A stretch of 64,000 nt of DNA from Balneola sp. Lineage in GTDB: Bacteria > Bacteroidota > Rhodothermia > Balneolales > Balneolaceae. Positions 17,608 to 26,298 of the stretch are shown one piece after another. How positions within the stretch are numbered: the stretch's first letter is position 1; the number at the start of each line of letters is the position of its first letter. The translations under genes were made by a program, and so were the position numbers. The stretch lies in NCBI GenBank assembly GCA_002694685.1, contig NZMW01000010.1, positions 1 to 64,000 on the forward strand, in the 5' to 3' direction. The notes beneath the pieces were generated by a model, which was given only the letters and a program-made list of their open reading frames with translations, had not been told where the DNA came from and made no database searches.

Positions 17608-18857
17608 GGTTCTGAAGTTTTTTGAGTTGATAATATTTTTCCTGAAGTGATGGTATCGAGTGTAAATAGGGCTTGCTGGTAATCAGCTGTGATGCGATGC
17701 TGAAGACTACGACCATCGACGTAAGCCTTGGTGGCATCCAGCAGTTCGATCAGCGAATAACGTCCTTCCTGATAAGCTGACCGTGATGTTTCCAACATTT
17801 CCGCAGAAAGTGGATTTTGTTGCATCTCTTGCCACTGCGCATACAAATTTTGAACACGATGGTAAGCTACATCCACCTGATTACGAATGGTTCGCCTTTG
17901 GAGCTGCATCGATGTTTCCACGCTTCGATGTTTGGCTTCTGCCATGGTGATGCTTCCACTGTTTCGGTTGAAAATGGGCAGCTGTATGCCCCCGCCAATT
18001 ACAAAACCTTCCGAGCCGTCCGACTGATTTTTATATCCGAAATTCACCTTTAAGTCCGGCAGGCGTTCTCGTTTTTCGACTTTGTAATTTAATCCAGCAG
18101 CTTCTGCTTCCAGCTCCATGGCTTCAAGATCAGCGCGGTGGGTCAAGGCATAGTCTTGAAGCGTTTCTGAATCTTCCATGATCGGCTCAACCGGTAAATC
18201 AGCTTCTACCTGAAATTTAAAACCGGTTTCTTCGGATGAAGTGATCATGGCCGCCAATTGGTTGCCAGCCTGCATCATTTCCAGTTCTACATTATTTCGC
18301 TCTCGCAGGTACCGGTTCTTTTCAACGGTAAAACGCTGCACCTGAAGTCCCGATTCCGTGCCTTCCGTTTGGCGTGCTTTAGATGATGCCAACACATGAT
18401 TAATAACCGCAAGTGCCTGTTCGTACACTTCCAGTTTATGCTGTAAATACCAGTATCCAGCATACAGCGATTTTACCTGCTGAATGAGCACTGAGCGATC
18501 ATACTCATAGCTTAATTCTGCAGCCTCACTACTTTTGGTCGCGCTTTTATTTCGAAGGAAGGGTTGCCCCAGCAGTTCAATCGGCTGCGAAATCTGATAG
18601 GTCGTTTCATCATAATCGAGCGTGCCGGCATTGAGCTGCTCGCTGAAGATGCTCACCTCGGGATTCATGTACGATTTATACTGTTGAGCCGCTCCCTGTT
18701 TTCGAAGCTTATCAAGCTCTGCCAGCTCTTGCTGGAGGCTGTATTGTTTAAATCGCTCAACAACGTCCTCTAAGGAAAGAGTCTGAGTTTGGGCGTGAAC
18801 CTGAAACGGTATCCACAGGAATACCAAGAACAAGATCCACCACTTGGATGAATTCAT
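17604..18857 (-). CDS. TolC-family outer-membrane channel of the metal-efflux system (CusC/CzcC-like)
   Basis: The 417-aa protein has a signal peptide ending near VHAQ and two helical-hairpin repeats typical of the outer membrane efflux family. Marks are SLEDVVERFKQYSLQQELAELDKLRKQGAAQQY in the first repeat and YQEGRYSLIELLDATKAYVDGR in the second. Conserved Asn-Pro-Glu (YMNPEVSIFSEQ) and GGGIQLPIFNRNSG strands are present. It would form the exit duct for the pump. It overlaps the small His-rich lipoprotein by 4 bp and follows the 146-aa His-rich gene by 75 bp. Confidence 0.9.
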   Translation of the reverse strand: MNSSKWWILFLVFLWIPFQVHAQTQTLSLEDVVERFKQYSLQQELAELDKLRKQGAAQQYKSYMNPEVSIFSEQLNAGTLDYDETTYQISQPIELLGQPFLRNKSATKSSEAAELSYEYDRSVLIQQVKSLYAGYWYLQHKLEVYEQALAVINHVLASSKARQTEGTESGLQVQRFTVEKNRYLRERNNVELEMMQAGNQLAAMITSSEETGFKFQVEADLPVEPIMEDSETLQDYALTHRADLEAMELEAEAAGLNYKVEKRERLPDLKVNFGYKNQSDGSEGFVIGGGIQLPIFNRNSGSITMAEAKHRSVETSMQLQRRTIRNQVDVAYHRVQNLYAQWQEMQQNPLSAEMLETSRSAYQEGRYSLIELLDATKAYVDGRSLQHRITADYQQALFTLDTITSGKILSTQKTSEP

Positions 18858-18932
18858 AAATAGGATGTATTAATGGTTATTGAATGCTATTGAGATAGCG
18901 GATTAGAGATGCTATCTGGCAAAGGGATAGAT

Positions 18933-19373
18933 TTATCCCAGGGGTGGGCCGCGAAGAGAGTAAGAAGAAAATGGGGTGGATTGGTTAAGATGATCCGGCG
19001 GAGGCAGATCTAAATAAAGCAGGACCGGAGATTGTAAAGTTCTTTGGCTGCTTAAAACATCAGGGGCAGAAAAAGGGTCCGGATTAGTGTCAGCCTTACT
19101 TGTAGTCTTTTGAGTTAGTGTTCCCGTTAGGTCAACGCTAGCCGTTGGATGCTGGTGGGCATCCTTATCATCAAACTCTTCCGCGTGACTATGATTTTGT
19201 GTCTGATCTTCCGAATGGGTGTGCACAAAGGCATGGACATCACCGTGTTCAAACATATGATCAAATATAGCATGTACATGGACGCCATTTCCAAAAAATA
19301 CGCACAACACGCTGGCTACTATCAGTAGCCTGGCCGTTTGTTTGAACACTATTTTTCGGGTTAACTCAATCAT
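18933..19373 (-). CDS. His-rich secreted or membrane-anchored protein leading the metal-efflux operon
   Basis: The 146-aa product has a hydrophobic segment (residues 15-33, LLIVASVLCVFFGNGVHVHA). A His/Asp cluster (HMFEHGDVHAFVHTHSED, NHSHAEEFDDKDAHQHP) and a Ser/Thr-rich linker follow. The C-terminus is short and proline-rich, ending SLRGPPLG. Proteins of this pattern are often found at the head of metal-efflux operons in the Bacteroidota; their biochemical role is not established. Metal sensing or buffering is an inference from composition and position. Confidence 0.7.
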   Translation of the reverse strand: MIELTRKIVFKQTARLLIVASVLCVFFGNGVHVHAIFDHMFEHGDVHAFVHTHSEDQTQNHSHAEEFDDKDAHQHPTASVDLTGTLTQKTTSKADTNPDPFSAPDVLSSQRTLQSPVLLYLDLPPPDHLNQSTPFSSYSLRGPPLG

Positions 19374-19403
19374 TGGTTTAAAATAGGTGCTGACAGGCTA
19401 AAA

Positions 19404-19441
19404 CCAAAAGCCTTTATAACAGATGATTTGCATGGCTTTTT
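19404..19441 (-). terminator. Possible terminator after the PrsW-like gene
   Basis: AAAAGCC pairs with GGCTTTT across a 21-bp loop, and on the minus strand it is followed by GGTTTTA. It lies between the PrsW-like stop (19451) and the His-rich gene start. The long loop makes it a moderate candidate. Confidence 0.4.
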
Positions 19442-19450
19442 TGTTTCTAA

Positions 19451-20458
19451 CTACCTCATCATAGAAAGCTGCCATAAATCAGTATTATTAATTTTTAAAA
19501 GAGGTTGAATAGCCAGCTTTCCGGTTTTTCCGATCTGACCATCAAGATACTCCAGCTCTTTAAACTGTGCTTCAATAGCCGGGTCAGGTGGAAGCTCAAG
19601 TCCTGTTTCTTTCATGATTAAGATCCCCTTTGCTTTGACCGACAGCTCGAGATAGATCCTCAGGTAGCAAATGATATCACCCACCACAAGTGGAGGGAAT
19701 TTATCCTGAATGGATTTAATGTAAGCTCCCATTTTAGTCTTTGATATATCCCCTGCTTTCAGGATTTGCAGCAGCTCCATATCACTGTCCAGGCCGGTAC
19801 CCAACCAATTTCGAGTATTCTCCTCGCTTCGTTTAAAAATTCCATAAAACACGGGCGGCAGTAAGAATACAATCAAAAGTGTTGAGGTTGTGGGCGGGAG
19901 TATGAACATATTGAACAGAGCGTGTATTAGAATCGCAGCACCCAGTCCGGGAATAAATGCTGCAAAAGCCGGCCACTCTTTTCTGTCCGAGAAATCTTTG
20001 CTGATTATCGCCGCGATAGCCGTTGTGCCTCCGTGCATAATGGCCGTTCCAAAACCTCTCACGAACCATGTTATGAGTCCGGCATCCGTAAGCACGCTCA
20101 GGTAGTATAGGTTTTCGACAATAGCGAAGCCTGCCCCAACAGCAAAACCCATGATAGCTGAGTCAATCATGAAGCCGACTTTATTGGCTCTGATCAAATA
20201 AACCACAAACAGGATTTTCAGGATCTCTTCACTCACCGGAGCTATAAATCGAGAGAAAGAGCTTCGTGTGATGCCGGAAAACTCCATAATTTGTGTATTC
20301 ACAAGAATAGCTGCCCCGGCCACAGCAAAGCCAATCAAAATGGTGTAGACTACTTCTCTTTTCTTAACAAGCTGGAAGCTGTCAAACATCCACATTCCAA
20401 ATAGAAATACTACAATGGGTAAAAAGGCAATGCCAAATTCTAGAACCGTTGTTATCAT
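19451..20458 (-). CDS. PrsW-family intramembrane protease
   Basis: The 335-aa protein has about eight hydrophobic helices in residues 1-215 and a soluble C-terminal helical tail. The three PrsW signatures are in order: SEEIL (Glu77-Glu78), GFAIVEN (Glu115) and RGFGTAIMHGG (His142). PrsW is an intramembrane metalloprotease relative of CAAX proteases, and in Bacillus subtilis it makes the first cut in the anti-sigma factor RsiW. Three kilobases away on the same strand are an ECF sigma factor and a probable membrane anti-sigma protein. A functional link is possible but is inference only. Confidence 0.85.
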   Translation of the reverse strand: MITTVLEFGIAFLPIVVFLFGMWMFDSFQLVKKREVVYTILIGFAVAGAAILVNTQIMEFSGITRSSFSRFIAPVSEEILKILFVVYLIRANKVGFMIDSAIMGFAVGAGFAIVENLYYLSVLTDAGLITWFVRGFGTAIMHGGTTAIAAIISKDFSDRKEWPAFAAFIPGLGAAILIHALFNMFILPPTTSTLLIVFLLPPVFYGIFKRSEENTRNWLGTGLDSDMELLQILKAGDISKTKMGAYIKSIQDKFPPLVVGDIICYLRIYLELSVKAKGILIMKETGLELPPDPAIEAQFKELEYLDGQIGKTGKLAIQPLLKINNTDLWQLSMMR

Positions 20459-20515
20459 GAGAATGTACTACCTATAAACTAACCTTCGCATTACTTCTGC
20501 CACCCATCTTACTTC

Positions 20516-23464
20516 CTACCGCATGAGTCTTAGTGAAACCATCAATTCATCACTTCTTTGTCCGGTAATATCATTCCATGCAGAGGCGTATCCAAATGAC
20601 AAGTTAGATTCTAATATCGAGATTACCGAAAGCCTGAAATCCAACTGTGCCCCGGCATTGTAATATCGCTGCTTAAACTGATCGTCATCGATGTTTGTCA
20701 ACAAGCCGGAGGTAAAGAGGTTGAGCTGAGCCCAATTTGCATATAAGTTCATAAAGCCGGCTCTTTTGAATCGTATAGGAGGCAAGGACCACTCTACCAT
20801 CATTTTACCAAAATTTGTCCCGCCGACCTCATTAAGTTCTGCTCCCGGAAACGAAAGGTACTCCCGATATCTTTTGCTTGGCTGATAGTCAATCCAGTTA
20901 TTGCCAAATCCACCAAAATAGAAATTCCCAAGGGGTTCTCTTCGGGGAGAAAATGAGACACCCGCAGATGACCTTAACCAAATAGATGAGTGACGAATGG
21001 GAAGAGCAATTCCATAATCCAGATTTTGGCTTACTCTCGGAAAAAGTGTGCCTTCTACATAATTATTTGAACTTAGCAGCTCCCATTTCCAGCCTTTTTC
21101 ATAATCAACCGCACCCAAAGAGTTGAGCAGTGCTTGATAGGATAATCTTCCCGAAACCGACACAAATTCTTCAAATGAAGTAATGATATTCTGGAAGCTT
21201 GGAAGGCGCTCCATGCCCCCATAATAAGCGCCGGTCAGGTTTAAACTCAAAGACCGGTCTATATTATCAATGAGCTGAAAAGATCTTCCCAAGCCTAGTG
21301 AGTATCCCTTCCTCGATTGTTTGGTTGGGCCAAATAAATCATAAAAATCTGCCCCATTATAGTTTCCAAAATACCTCCATTGTGAAGTTTCGTATAGAAA
21401 TGAGGCATGAAATTCTTCGTCACCCGCCAGGCTTGAATAGGGCGAGTATGAAAAGGACACTCCCAGATTATGAAAGCGAAGAGGATCATTAAAATTAAAC
21501 CGGACTCCGCCGGCTACGTAATCTTTATATCCCTGAATAATCGGATATGCTGAAGTGAGCGCAAGATTACCCATTGGAGTGTAAGCAGACTGACCCGTTT
21601 TCAGTTTCTCAACATCCATCGTTTCTGGTGAAGGAGGTGGCAACATCCAGTCTATTACCATGGGGTGATTCTCAACAATTTCCTGCCCTAAAAACTGAAT
21701 AGCACTTACGTTTTCAACCGGTTCATTCTTGATCAATACCGGAAGGAATCCTGTTCCGGTGTATTCAAATGCCATCAAGGTATCTTCGCTTATGGGAAGA
21801 GGCTTAAAGTACCCGGTCTCTACATTGGTCAACCACTTCATTTCATCTTTTTCGATATCATATCGGGTAATATTTGAAACTCCGCTATAGTAGGTTGAGC
21901 CAAACAGGAACTTCCCGTCTTTAGAAAAATTGAAGCTTGCCGGGGAGCTCACGTCAAAATCGAAAACCTCTGTTGGCTCGTACTTCTCTTCTAAGAGAGT
22001 TTCAGTACTTAGCATCACCAATTTTTGCAGACCTTGCACATCTCCTACAGCTGCACTTAGTGTTTTTCCATCCGGTGAAATATCAATATCAAAAATATCC
22101 TCCCCATAAGGCATTGAATAAACCCTGTTCCAGTCCGTGTATGGGTAGGGCATTCTAACCAGAGACACAATCCCGTTTAGGTGCCTGATGCCCCATAAAG
22201 ATTCATCATTAGGATTAAAGACCAAGTCCCCCGCCCTTAGATCTTTGATTAATAACTTAGGCTTCTTCGTATCGATATTTACTGAGTATAAATCACGCCA
22301 TCCGTTATTGTCGTTTGTATAGAATATAGTACCGGTTTCACTGTCAAAAGCCAGTGAGCTTACAAAATACAGCGCTGATCCTTTGATGTCTGTCACCCGC
22401 TCCATCTCACCGGTATCGGGATCAAGCAAAGCGATATGAGCTATATTCCCAGGCAGATCTACAGCAAGTATAATCTTGTCTCGCTTCTCGTCGTAAATTG
22501 CCGTTGATACTCCCCCCAGCGGACTTTCAGACAACACCTCTCTTTCAGTTATCGGGTTTTTACGGATTCTTTCGAGGTTATCTTTTTGCCACTGTTTTTC
22601 CCAGTCTGTCCACTCAGACCAGCCATCATCCAAAGACTTTCCATAGACCTGCTTAAACTGTGCAGCATAAAACCTTTTACTTTCATCATCTCGTGATACC
22701 CATTCCAATAAAGATTCCGGGCCATAGGTATTTGATAGGTAAGCCATGAAGCGGGTTCCATACATGTAGGAGTTTGACCCTACCTGAAAATCTGTGGTTG
22801 TCCCTTCTGATTCCAACCCAACGGCATCATACATATAAGCCGAATCTCTAACCATGGTTCGGAACATCATTTCGTCGTAAGCCCCAAAAACGCGGCCAAT
22901 TCCGCCAGACATCCATGTGGTCATATATTCCGCTATACCTTCATGATACCATCGAGGTGAAAATATTCTTGGCGCAGTGAGATAGCCATAAAGCATAGAA
23001 ACGGGATCTTGTTTATCCGGAAATACTTTGCCACTGAATACTTTTCTGTAAAACCGGTCAGAACTTGATGATTTTTCCTGGGCAATGATATGTACCAACT
23101 CATGCTTCATCAAAACACCGATGCGCTCGTTTGCAGGGTTGGTTTCGTACGCATAATGAAACGGTGCGATACCCATCAAAATCACATTATTGGGAACAGC
23201 CGAAGCTCCCCCTTGTGCAAAATCCCCAAAATCCGACATGATAACCGTAACGGGTTCTGTGATTTCGTACTGAAATTTTTCTTTGTGAAAATTCAACGCA
23301 TTCGTGTAGCTGCGAATAGTATGGTTTAGCAGATACTCGTGACCAAAGTTGTAATAGACGAGATTAAGGTCTTCTGTTTTTACGGTTTTAAACTGAGCAA
23401 TTACTGAAATTTGAAACCCTAAAAGAATACACCCACTAATCAAAAACCTTTTAAATAACCCCAA
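20516..23464 (-). CDS. Secreted HExxH peptidase (peptidase-MA-like) with propeller and barrel-like C-terminus
   Basis: The protein is 982 aa with a signal peptide ending near VIAQ. Residues 121-125 (HELVH) and the downstream YHEGIAEY (173-180) form a gluzincin-type zinc site, as in the peptidase MA family. Residues about 310-600 contain TolB/WD40-like blades (VFNPNDESLWGIRHLNG, DIDISPDGKTLSAAVGD). The last 330 residues alternate aromatic strands (RFNFNDPLRFHNLGVSFSYSP, YNAGAQLDFRLS), suggesting an outer-membrane barrel. That implies a surface protease anchored in the outer membrane. The substrate is unknown. Confidence 0.8.
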   Translation of the reverse strand: MGLFKRFLISGCILLGFQISVIAQFKTVKTEDLNLVYYNFGHEYLLNHTIRSYTNALNFHKEKFQYEITEPVTVIMSDFGDFAQGGASAVPNNVILMGIAPFHYAYETNPANERIGVLMKHELVHIIAQEKSSSSDRFYRKVFSGKVFPDKQDPVSMLYGYLTAPRIFSPRWYHEGIAEYMTTWMSGGIGRVFGAYDEMMFRTMVRDSAYMYDAVGLESEGTTTDFQVGSNSYMYGTRFMAYLSNTYGPESLLEWVSRDDESKRFYAAQFKQVYGKSLDDGWSEWTDWEKQWQKDNLERIRKNPITEREVLSESPLGGVSTAIYDEKRDKIILAVDLPGNIAHIALLDPDTGEMERVTDIKGSALYFVSSLAFDSETGTIFYTNDNNGWRDLYSVNIDTKKPKLLIKDLRAGDLVFNPNDESLWGIRHLNGIVSLVRMPYPYTDWNRVYSMPYGEDIFDIDISPDGKTLSAAVGDVQGLQKLVMLSTETLLEEKYEPTEVFDFDVSSPASFNFSKDGKFLFGSTYYSGVSNITRYDIEKDEMKWLTNVETGYFKPLPISEDTLMAFEYTGTGFLPVLIKNEPVENVSAIQFLGQEIVENHPMVIDWMLPPPSPETMDVEKLKTGQSAYTPMGNLALTSAYPIIQGYKDYVAGGVRFNFNDPLRFHNLGVSFSYSPYSSLAGDEEFHASFLYETSQWRYFGNYNGADFYDLFGPTKQSRKGYSLGLGRSFQLIDNIDRSLSLNLTGAYYGGMERLPSFQNIITSFEEFVSVSGRLSYQALLNSLGAVDYEKGWKWELLSSNNYVEGTLFPRVSQNLDYGIALPIRHSSIWLRSSAGVSFSPRREPLGNFYFGGFGNNWIDYQPSKRYREYLSFPGAELNEVGGTNFGKMMVEWSLPPIRFKRAGFMNLYANWAQLNLFTSGLLTNIDDDQFKQRYYNAGAQLDFRLSVISILESNLSFGYASAWNDITGQRSDELMVSLRLMR

Positions 23465-23553
23465 AATACACTCCGTTAAGTGATCAATTATTTTGCACCC
23501 TTTTGCCCCGAATAATTGAATTCTTTATTTAAAACCTATTTACGCAACTAAAC

Positions 23554-23598
23554 TAAAAAAAACAAAAGAATGCCCCTCTTTAAAAAGGAACATTCTTT
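23554..23598 (-). terminator. Terminator after the SPDF-repeat anti-sigma-like gene
   Basis: AAAGAATG (23565-23572) pairs with CATTCTTT (23591-23598). On the minus strand the hairpin runs into TGTTTTTTTTA. It is 60 bp beyond the stop at 23660. Confidence 0.8.
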
Positions 23599-23659
23599 CT
23601 CTTGTTACTTGCCGTATGTAAAACAAGCTACTTAATCGTACCCCTCAAACCCCTACTTA

Positions 23660-25270
23660 CTAAAACTGGTTGAAGTCTGGGCTTGAAATCATTCTATGAA
23701 AGTTAGGATTGGCCATCAAACGACTGAAGTTTGGACTGGACATTAGCTGGTTGAAGTTCGGGCTTGCCATCAGTCTACTAAAGCTTGGGTTGGCCATTAG
23801 TTGGTTAAAATTAGGACTGGCCATCAACATGCTGAAATTCGGGCTTGCTACCAGCTGATTGAACTCAGGACTTGCTGCTAATCGGCTAAAGTCTGGACTA
23901 GCCATTAGTCTCCCAAAGCTTGGGCTTGCTAACAATCGGCTGAAGTCTGGACTGGCCATCAATCGGCTAAAGCTTGGGCTCGACATTAAACGGCTGAAGC
24001 TCGGGCTTGCAATCAAGCGGCTAAAGTTTGGGCTAGCCATCAATCGGCTAAACTCAGGACTTGCAGAAAGACGGCTGAAGTCTGGACTCGCTGTTAACCG
24101 GCTGAAACTAGGGCTTGCCATCAACTGACTGAAACTAGGACTTGAAAGCAGTCTGTTGAAATCCGGATTTGCCATTAAGCGGCTAAATGTTGGATTTGCC
24201 ATTAGATTGCTAAACTCAGGGCTGTCCATCAAGCGGCTGAACTCAGGGCTTGCGGATAGGCGACTGAAGTCAGGGCTCGCTGTTAATCGGTTAAAATCAG
24301 GATTTGCCATTAAGCGGCTGAAGTTTGGACTTGCAACAAGGCGACTAAAATCCGGTGATGCTAATAGCTGGCTAAAGTCAGGACTGGCCATCAATGAATT
24401 GAATGATGGGTTAGCTGAAAGCCTGTTGAAATCAGGACTTGCTGTAAGCAATTTGAACTCTGGTGAAGACATCAGCTCACTAAATTCCGGTGAAGCTGCA
24501 AGACGGCTAAAGTCTGGGCTAGCTGTTAAAGCATTAAATTCCGGGCTGGATACTAACTGATTAAAATTTGGACTCGCCATCAATCGGCTGAAAGAAGGAT
24601 CAGACATCAGCTGTGCAAAATCCGGACTACCGATCAATTGGTTGAAATCTGGACTAGCAAAAAGTTGATTGAAATCTGGGCTTGCCATCAGGCTAACAAA
24701 AGATTCGTTTTGGGAAAGAGTCTTCAACTCTCCAGATTCAACAAGATCTATAAAAACGTCGCTTTGAAGCACTTGCTGAAACCCTTCGTCTTCCAGAGAA
24801 ATATCGGCATGTGTTATTTGAGTGCCACGATATCTTTCAGCTCTTTCAATACCATCGCCGGGTCCCCCGATAGTTCCGCTTACATCACTCATATTTGGTT
24901 GTGGGAAGTCCGGCGTAATAAATACGACCAGAAGAGTCACCGCCGCACCTACTAAAGCGGCTGCAATATTTTGACCTGAAAAGAAACTGCCAGATCCCTC
25001 AGTTGGTTTATGGATTTTGTTACTCATGGTTTGTACCTCGTTTAATTGTGATTCAACTATTAATTCTTTGTTTACTTCTTCTAAAATTCTCGGAGGAGTT
25101 TCAACGGCCAAACCCAAGGCCTTTATCTGATTGGTGATATGAATCAGGTCGTCATATAGAGCTTTTGCCTCTTCATTATTTTTAATAAGCTCTTTCGCTT
25201 TCTGGCTTTGAGCAGGAGTATTTTCCCCGTCAACTTCTGCCTGTATTAGATTTATGAGTTCCTGTTTCAT
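23660..25270 (-). CDS. Probable membrane anti-sigma protein with 37 tandem SPDF nonapeptide repeats
   Basis: The protein is 536 aa. Residues 1-75 form a helical, cysteine-free anti-sigma-like N-terminus (LIQAEVDGENTPAQSQKAKEL). A hydrophobic segment at about 103-123 (NIAAALVGAAVTLLVVFI) should cross the membrane once. After a linker, residues 197-536 are 37 complete and one partial copy of a nine-residue unit, consensus S-P-(D/E/S/N)-F-(S/N)-(R/Q)-L-(M/T/S)-A. Three more degenerate copies precede them (SDVFIDLVE onward). The gene follows the ECF sigma factor by about 130 bp on the same strand, which supports the anti-sigma reading. The repeat domain should be extracytoplasmic. I recognise no family for it. 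Confidence 0.7.
   Translation of the reverse strand: MKQELINLIQAEVDGENTPAQSQKAKELIKNNEEAKALYDDLIHITNQIKALGLAVETPPRILEEVNKELIVESQLNEVQTMSNKIHKPTEGSGSFFSGQNIAAALVGAAVTLLVVFITPDFPQPNMSDVSGTIGGPGDGIERAERYRGTQITHADISLEDEGFQQVLQSDVFIDLVESGELKTLSQNESFVSLMASPDFNQLFASPDFNQLIGSPDFAQLMSDPSFSRLMASPNFNQLVSSPEFNALTASPDFSRLAASPEFSELMSSPEFKLLTASPDFNRLSANPSFNSLMASPDFSQLLASPDFSRLVASPNFSRLMANPDFNRLTASPDFSRLSASPEFSRLMDSPEFSNLMANPTFSRLMANPDFNRLLSSPSFSQLMASPSFSRLTASPDFSRLSASPEFSRLMASPNFSRLIASPSFSRLMSSPSFSRLMASPDFSRLLASPSFGRLMASPDFSRLAASPEFNQLVASPNFSMLMASPNFNQLMANPSFSRLMASPNFNQLMSSPNFSRLMANPNFHRMISSPDFNQF
23663..24682 (-). repeat. 27-bp-period coding repeat array
   Basis: DNA encoding the nonapeptide repeats, 1020 bp. 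On the plus strand the units read as variations of GGGCTTGCCATCAATCGGCT, in constant phase. Some multi-unit blocks recur (SRLTASPDFSRLSASPEF appears twice, residues 327-344 and 390-407), so the array seems to have grown partly by block duplication. Confidence 0.9.
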
Positions 25271-25399
25271 TACATATATTTGTTAAAAATTCTCCGTGCT
25301 ACTATAATTACACAGGAGTAATAAAAAAGTTGGTGAGAAATATTAATTAATTCTTTTTACTGACTTTGAAGTAATAACCTTCTAATCGATTTGCTGCTT

Positions 25400-25927
25400 T
25401 CAATATCCTATAAGAGTATCTCTGAGCTGCATCCTCGCTGTATAAAGACGGGATTTCACCGTTTTTTCTTCTATGTTTAAAACGGTTGCAATTTCCTGGT
25501 AACTCAGCTCTTCGAAATGCCTTAACTGAATTATTACCCTATAGTCTACGGAAAGGTCTCCAATGGCTTTTGCCAATGATGTGCTTTCTTCTTTTTTAAG
25601 CATCATCAAATATGGGTTATTCCCATCTGAGTGATGCAATCTTAATTTAGTGTGGCTCTTTTTGTCCCGAACATAATTCAATGCTTCATTCACCATTATT
25701 CTATATAACCAACTATAGAACTTATAGGCTTGGTTGTAGGTATCAAGTTTTCTCCAGCACTTAATGAATCCTGCCTGAGTTACATCTTTTGCAGCATCTT
25801 TGTTTTTGACTATCCCCAAAGCGGTCCGGTACATTTTCAGCTCATACCGCTTCACCAACACATCAAATGCGCTGTTGTCACCCCTCAAGCTCATTTCTAT
25901 GAGCCTATTGTCCTCCGCTTCAGTCAT
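25400..25927 (-). CDS. ECF-type RNA polymerase sigma factor
   Basis: The 175-aa protein has sigma-70 region 2 (residues 13-80: FDVLVKRYELKMYRTALGIVKN, DVTQAGFIKCWRKLDTY, FYSWLYRIMVNEALNYVRD). It also has region 4 (about 120-170: YRVIIQLRHFEELSYQEIATVLNIEEKTVKSRLYTARMQLR), whose helix-turn-helix contacts the -35 element. No extra domain is present. It is followed by the repeat-bearing membrane protein, the usual place for a cognate anti-sigma factor. The regulon cannot be read from this window. Confidence 0.92.
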   Translation of the reverse strand: MTEAEDNRLIEMSLRGDNSAFDVLVKRYELKMYRTALGIVKNKDAAKDVTQAGFIKCWRKLDTYNQAYKFYSWLYRIMVNEALNYVRDKKSHTKLRLHHSDGNNPYLMMLKKEESTSLAKAIGDLSVDYRVIIQLRHFEELSYQEIATVLNIEEKTVKSRLYTARMQLRDTLIGY

Positions 25928-26007
25928 ATTTAGTATTTATTTCTACCCAAAAACCATAAAAAAGAGAAAAGCCTACCCCGTTCTAAAAAGCTTTCCTTTA
26001 TAAAATA

Positions 26008-26295
26008 TCAGTCAACAAACTCAAAAATTTGATCTAACCTGGTGTATTTAAAAACATCCTTTAGGTGTTTGTTTAGATTTTTCAATCTAAGAGACTGCCC
26101 ATTTTCATTCAGTCTATGATATGTTTTCACCAGTACCCCAAGCCCCATGCTTGAAATATAATTTAGTGATTCCATATCAATAGTCAATGTTTGGTTATGC
26201 TTTTCCAGTTTTTCAGAAGCAACCCCTTCCTGGCTCGCATCAAATTCCCCGATAAACTTTAATTCATTTTCATTCACTTCTTCTATAGTCAGCAT
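26008..26295 (-). CDS. STAS-domain anti-sigma-factor antagonist (RsbV/SpoIIAA-like)
   Basis: The 95-aa single-domain protein has the STAS pattern. The phosphoacceptor loop is LNYISSMGLGVLV, with Ser48 or Ser49 the candidate site. In this family the unphosphorylated form binds a kinase/anti-sigma partner. It begins 3 bp after the HATPase gene, so the two form a partner-switch pair. No sigma factor of the SigB type is nearby. The actual target may be the ECF system downstream or something elsewhere. Confidence 0.88.
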   Translation of the reverse strand: MLTIEEVNENELKFIGEFDASQEGVASEKLEKHNQTLTIDMESLNYISSMGLGVLVKTYHRLNENGQSLRLKNLNKHLKDVFKYTRLDQIFEFVD

Positions 26296-26298
26296 ATC

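Noticed and set aside
23859-24560. Plus-strand repeat ORFs of 89 and 134 aa
   Set aside because: Antisense shadows of the nonapeptide array, kept open by its 27-bp period.
23663-24682. Regular 27-bp repeats resembling a CRISPR-like array
   Set aside because: The repeats are contiguous, in frame and coding, with no unique spacers. They belong to the nonapeptide protein.
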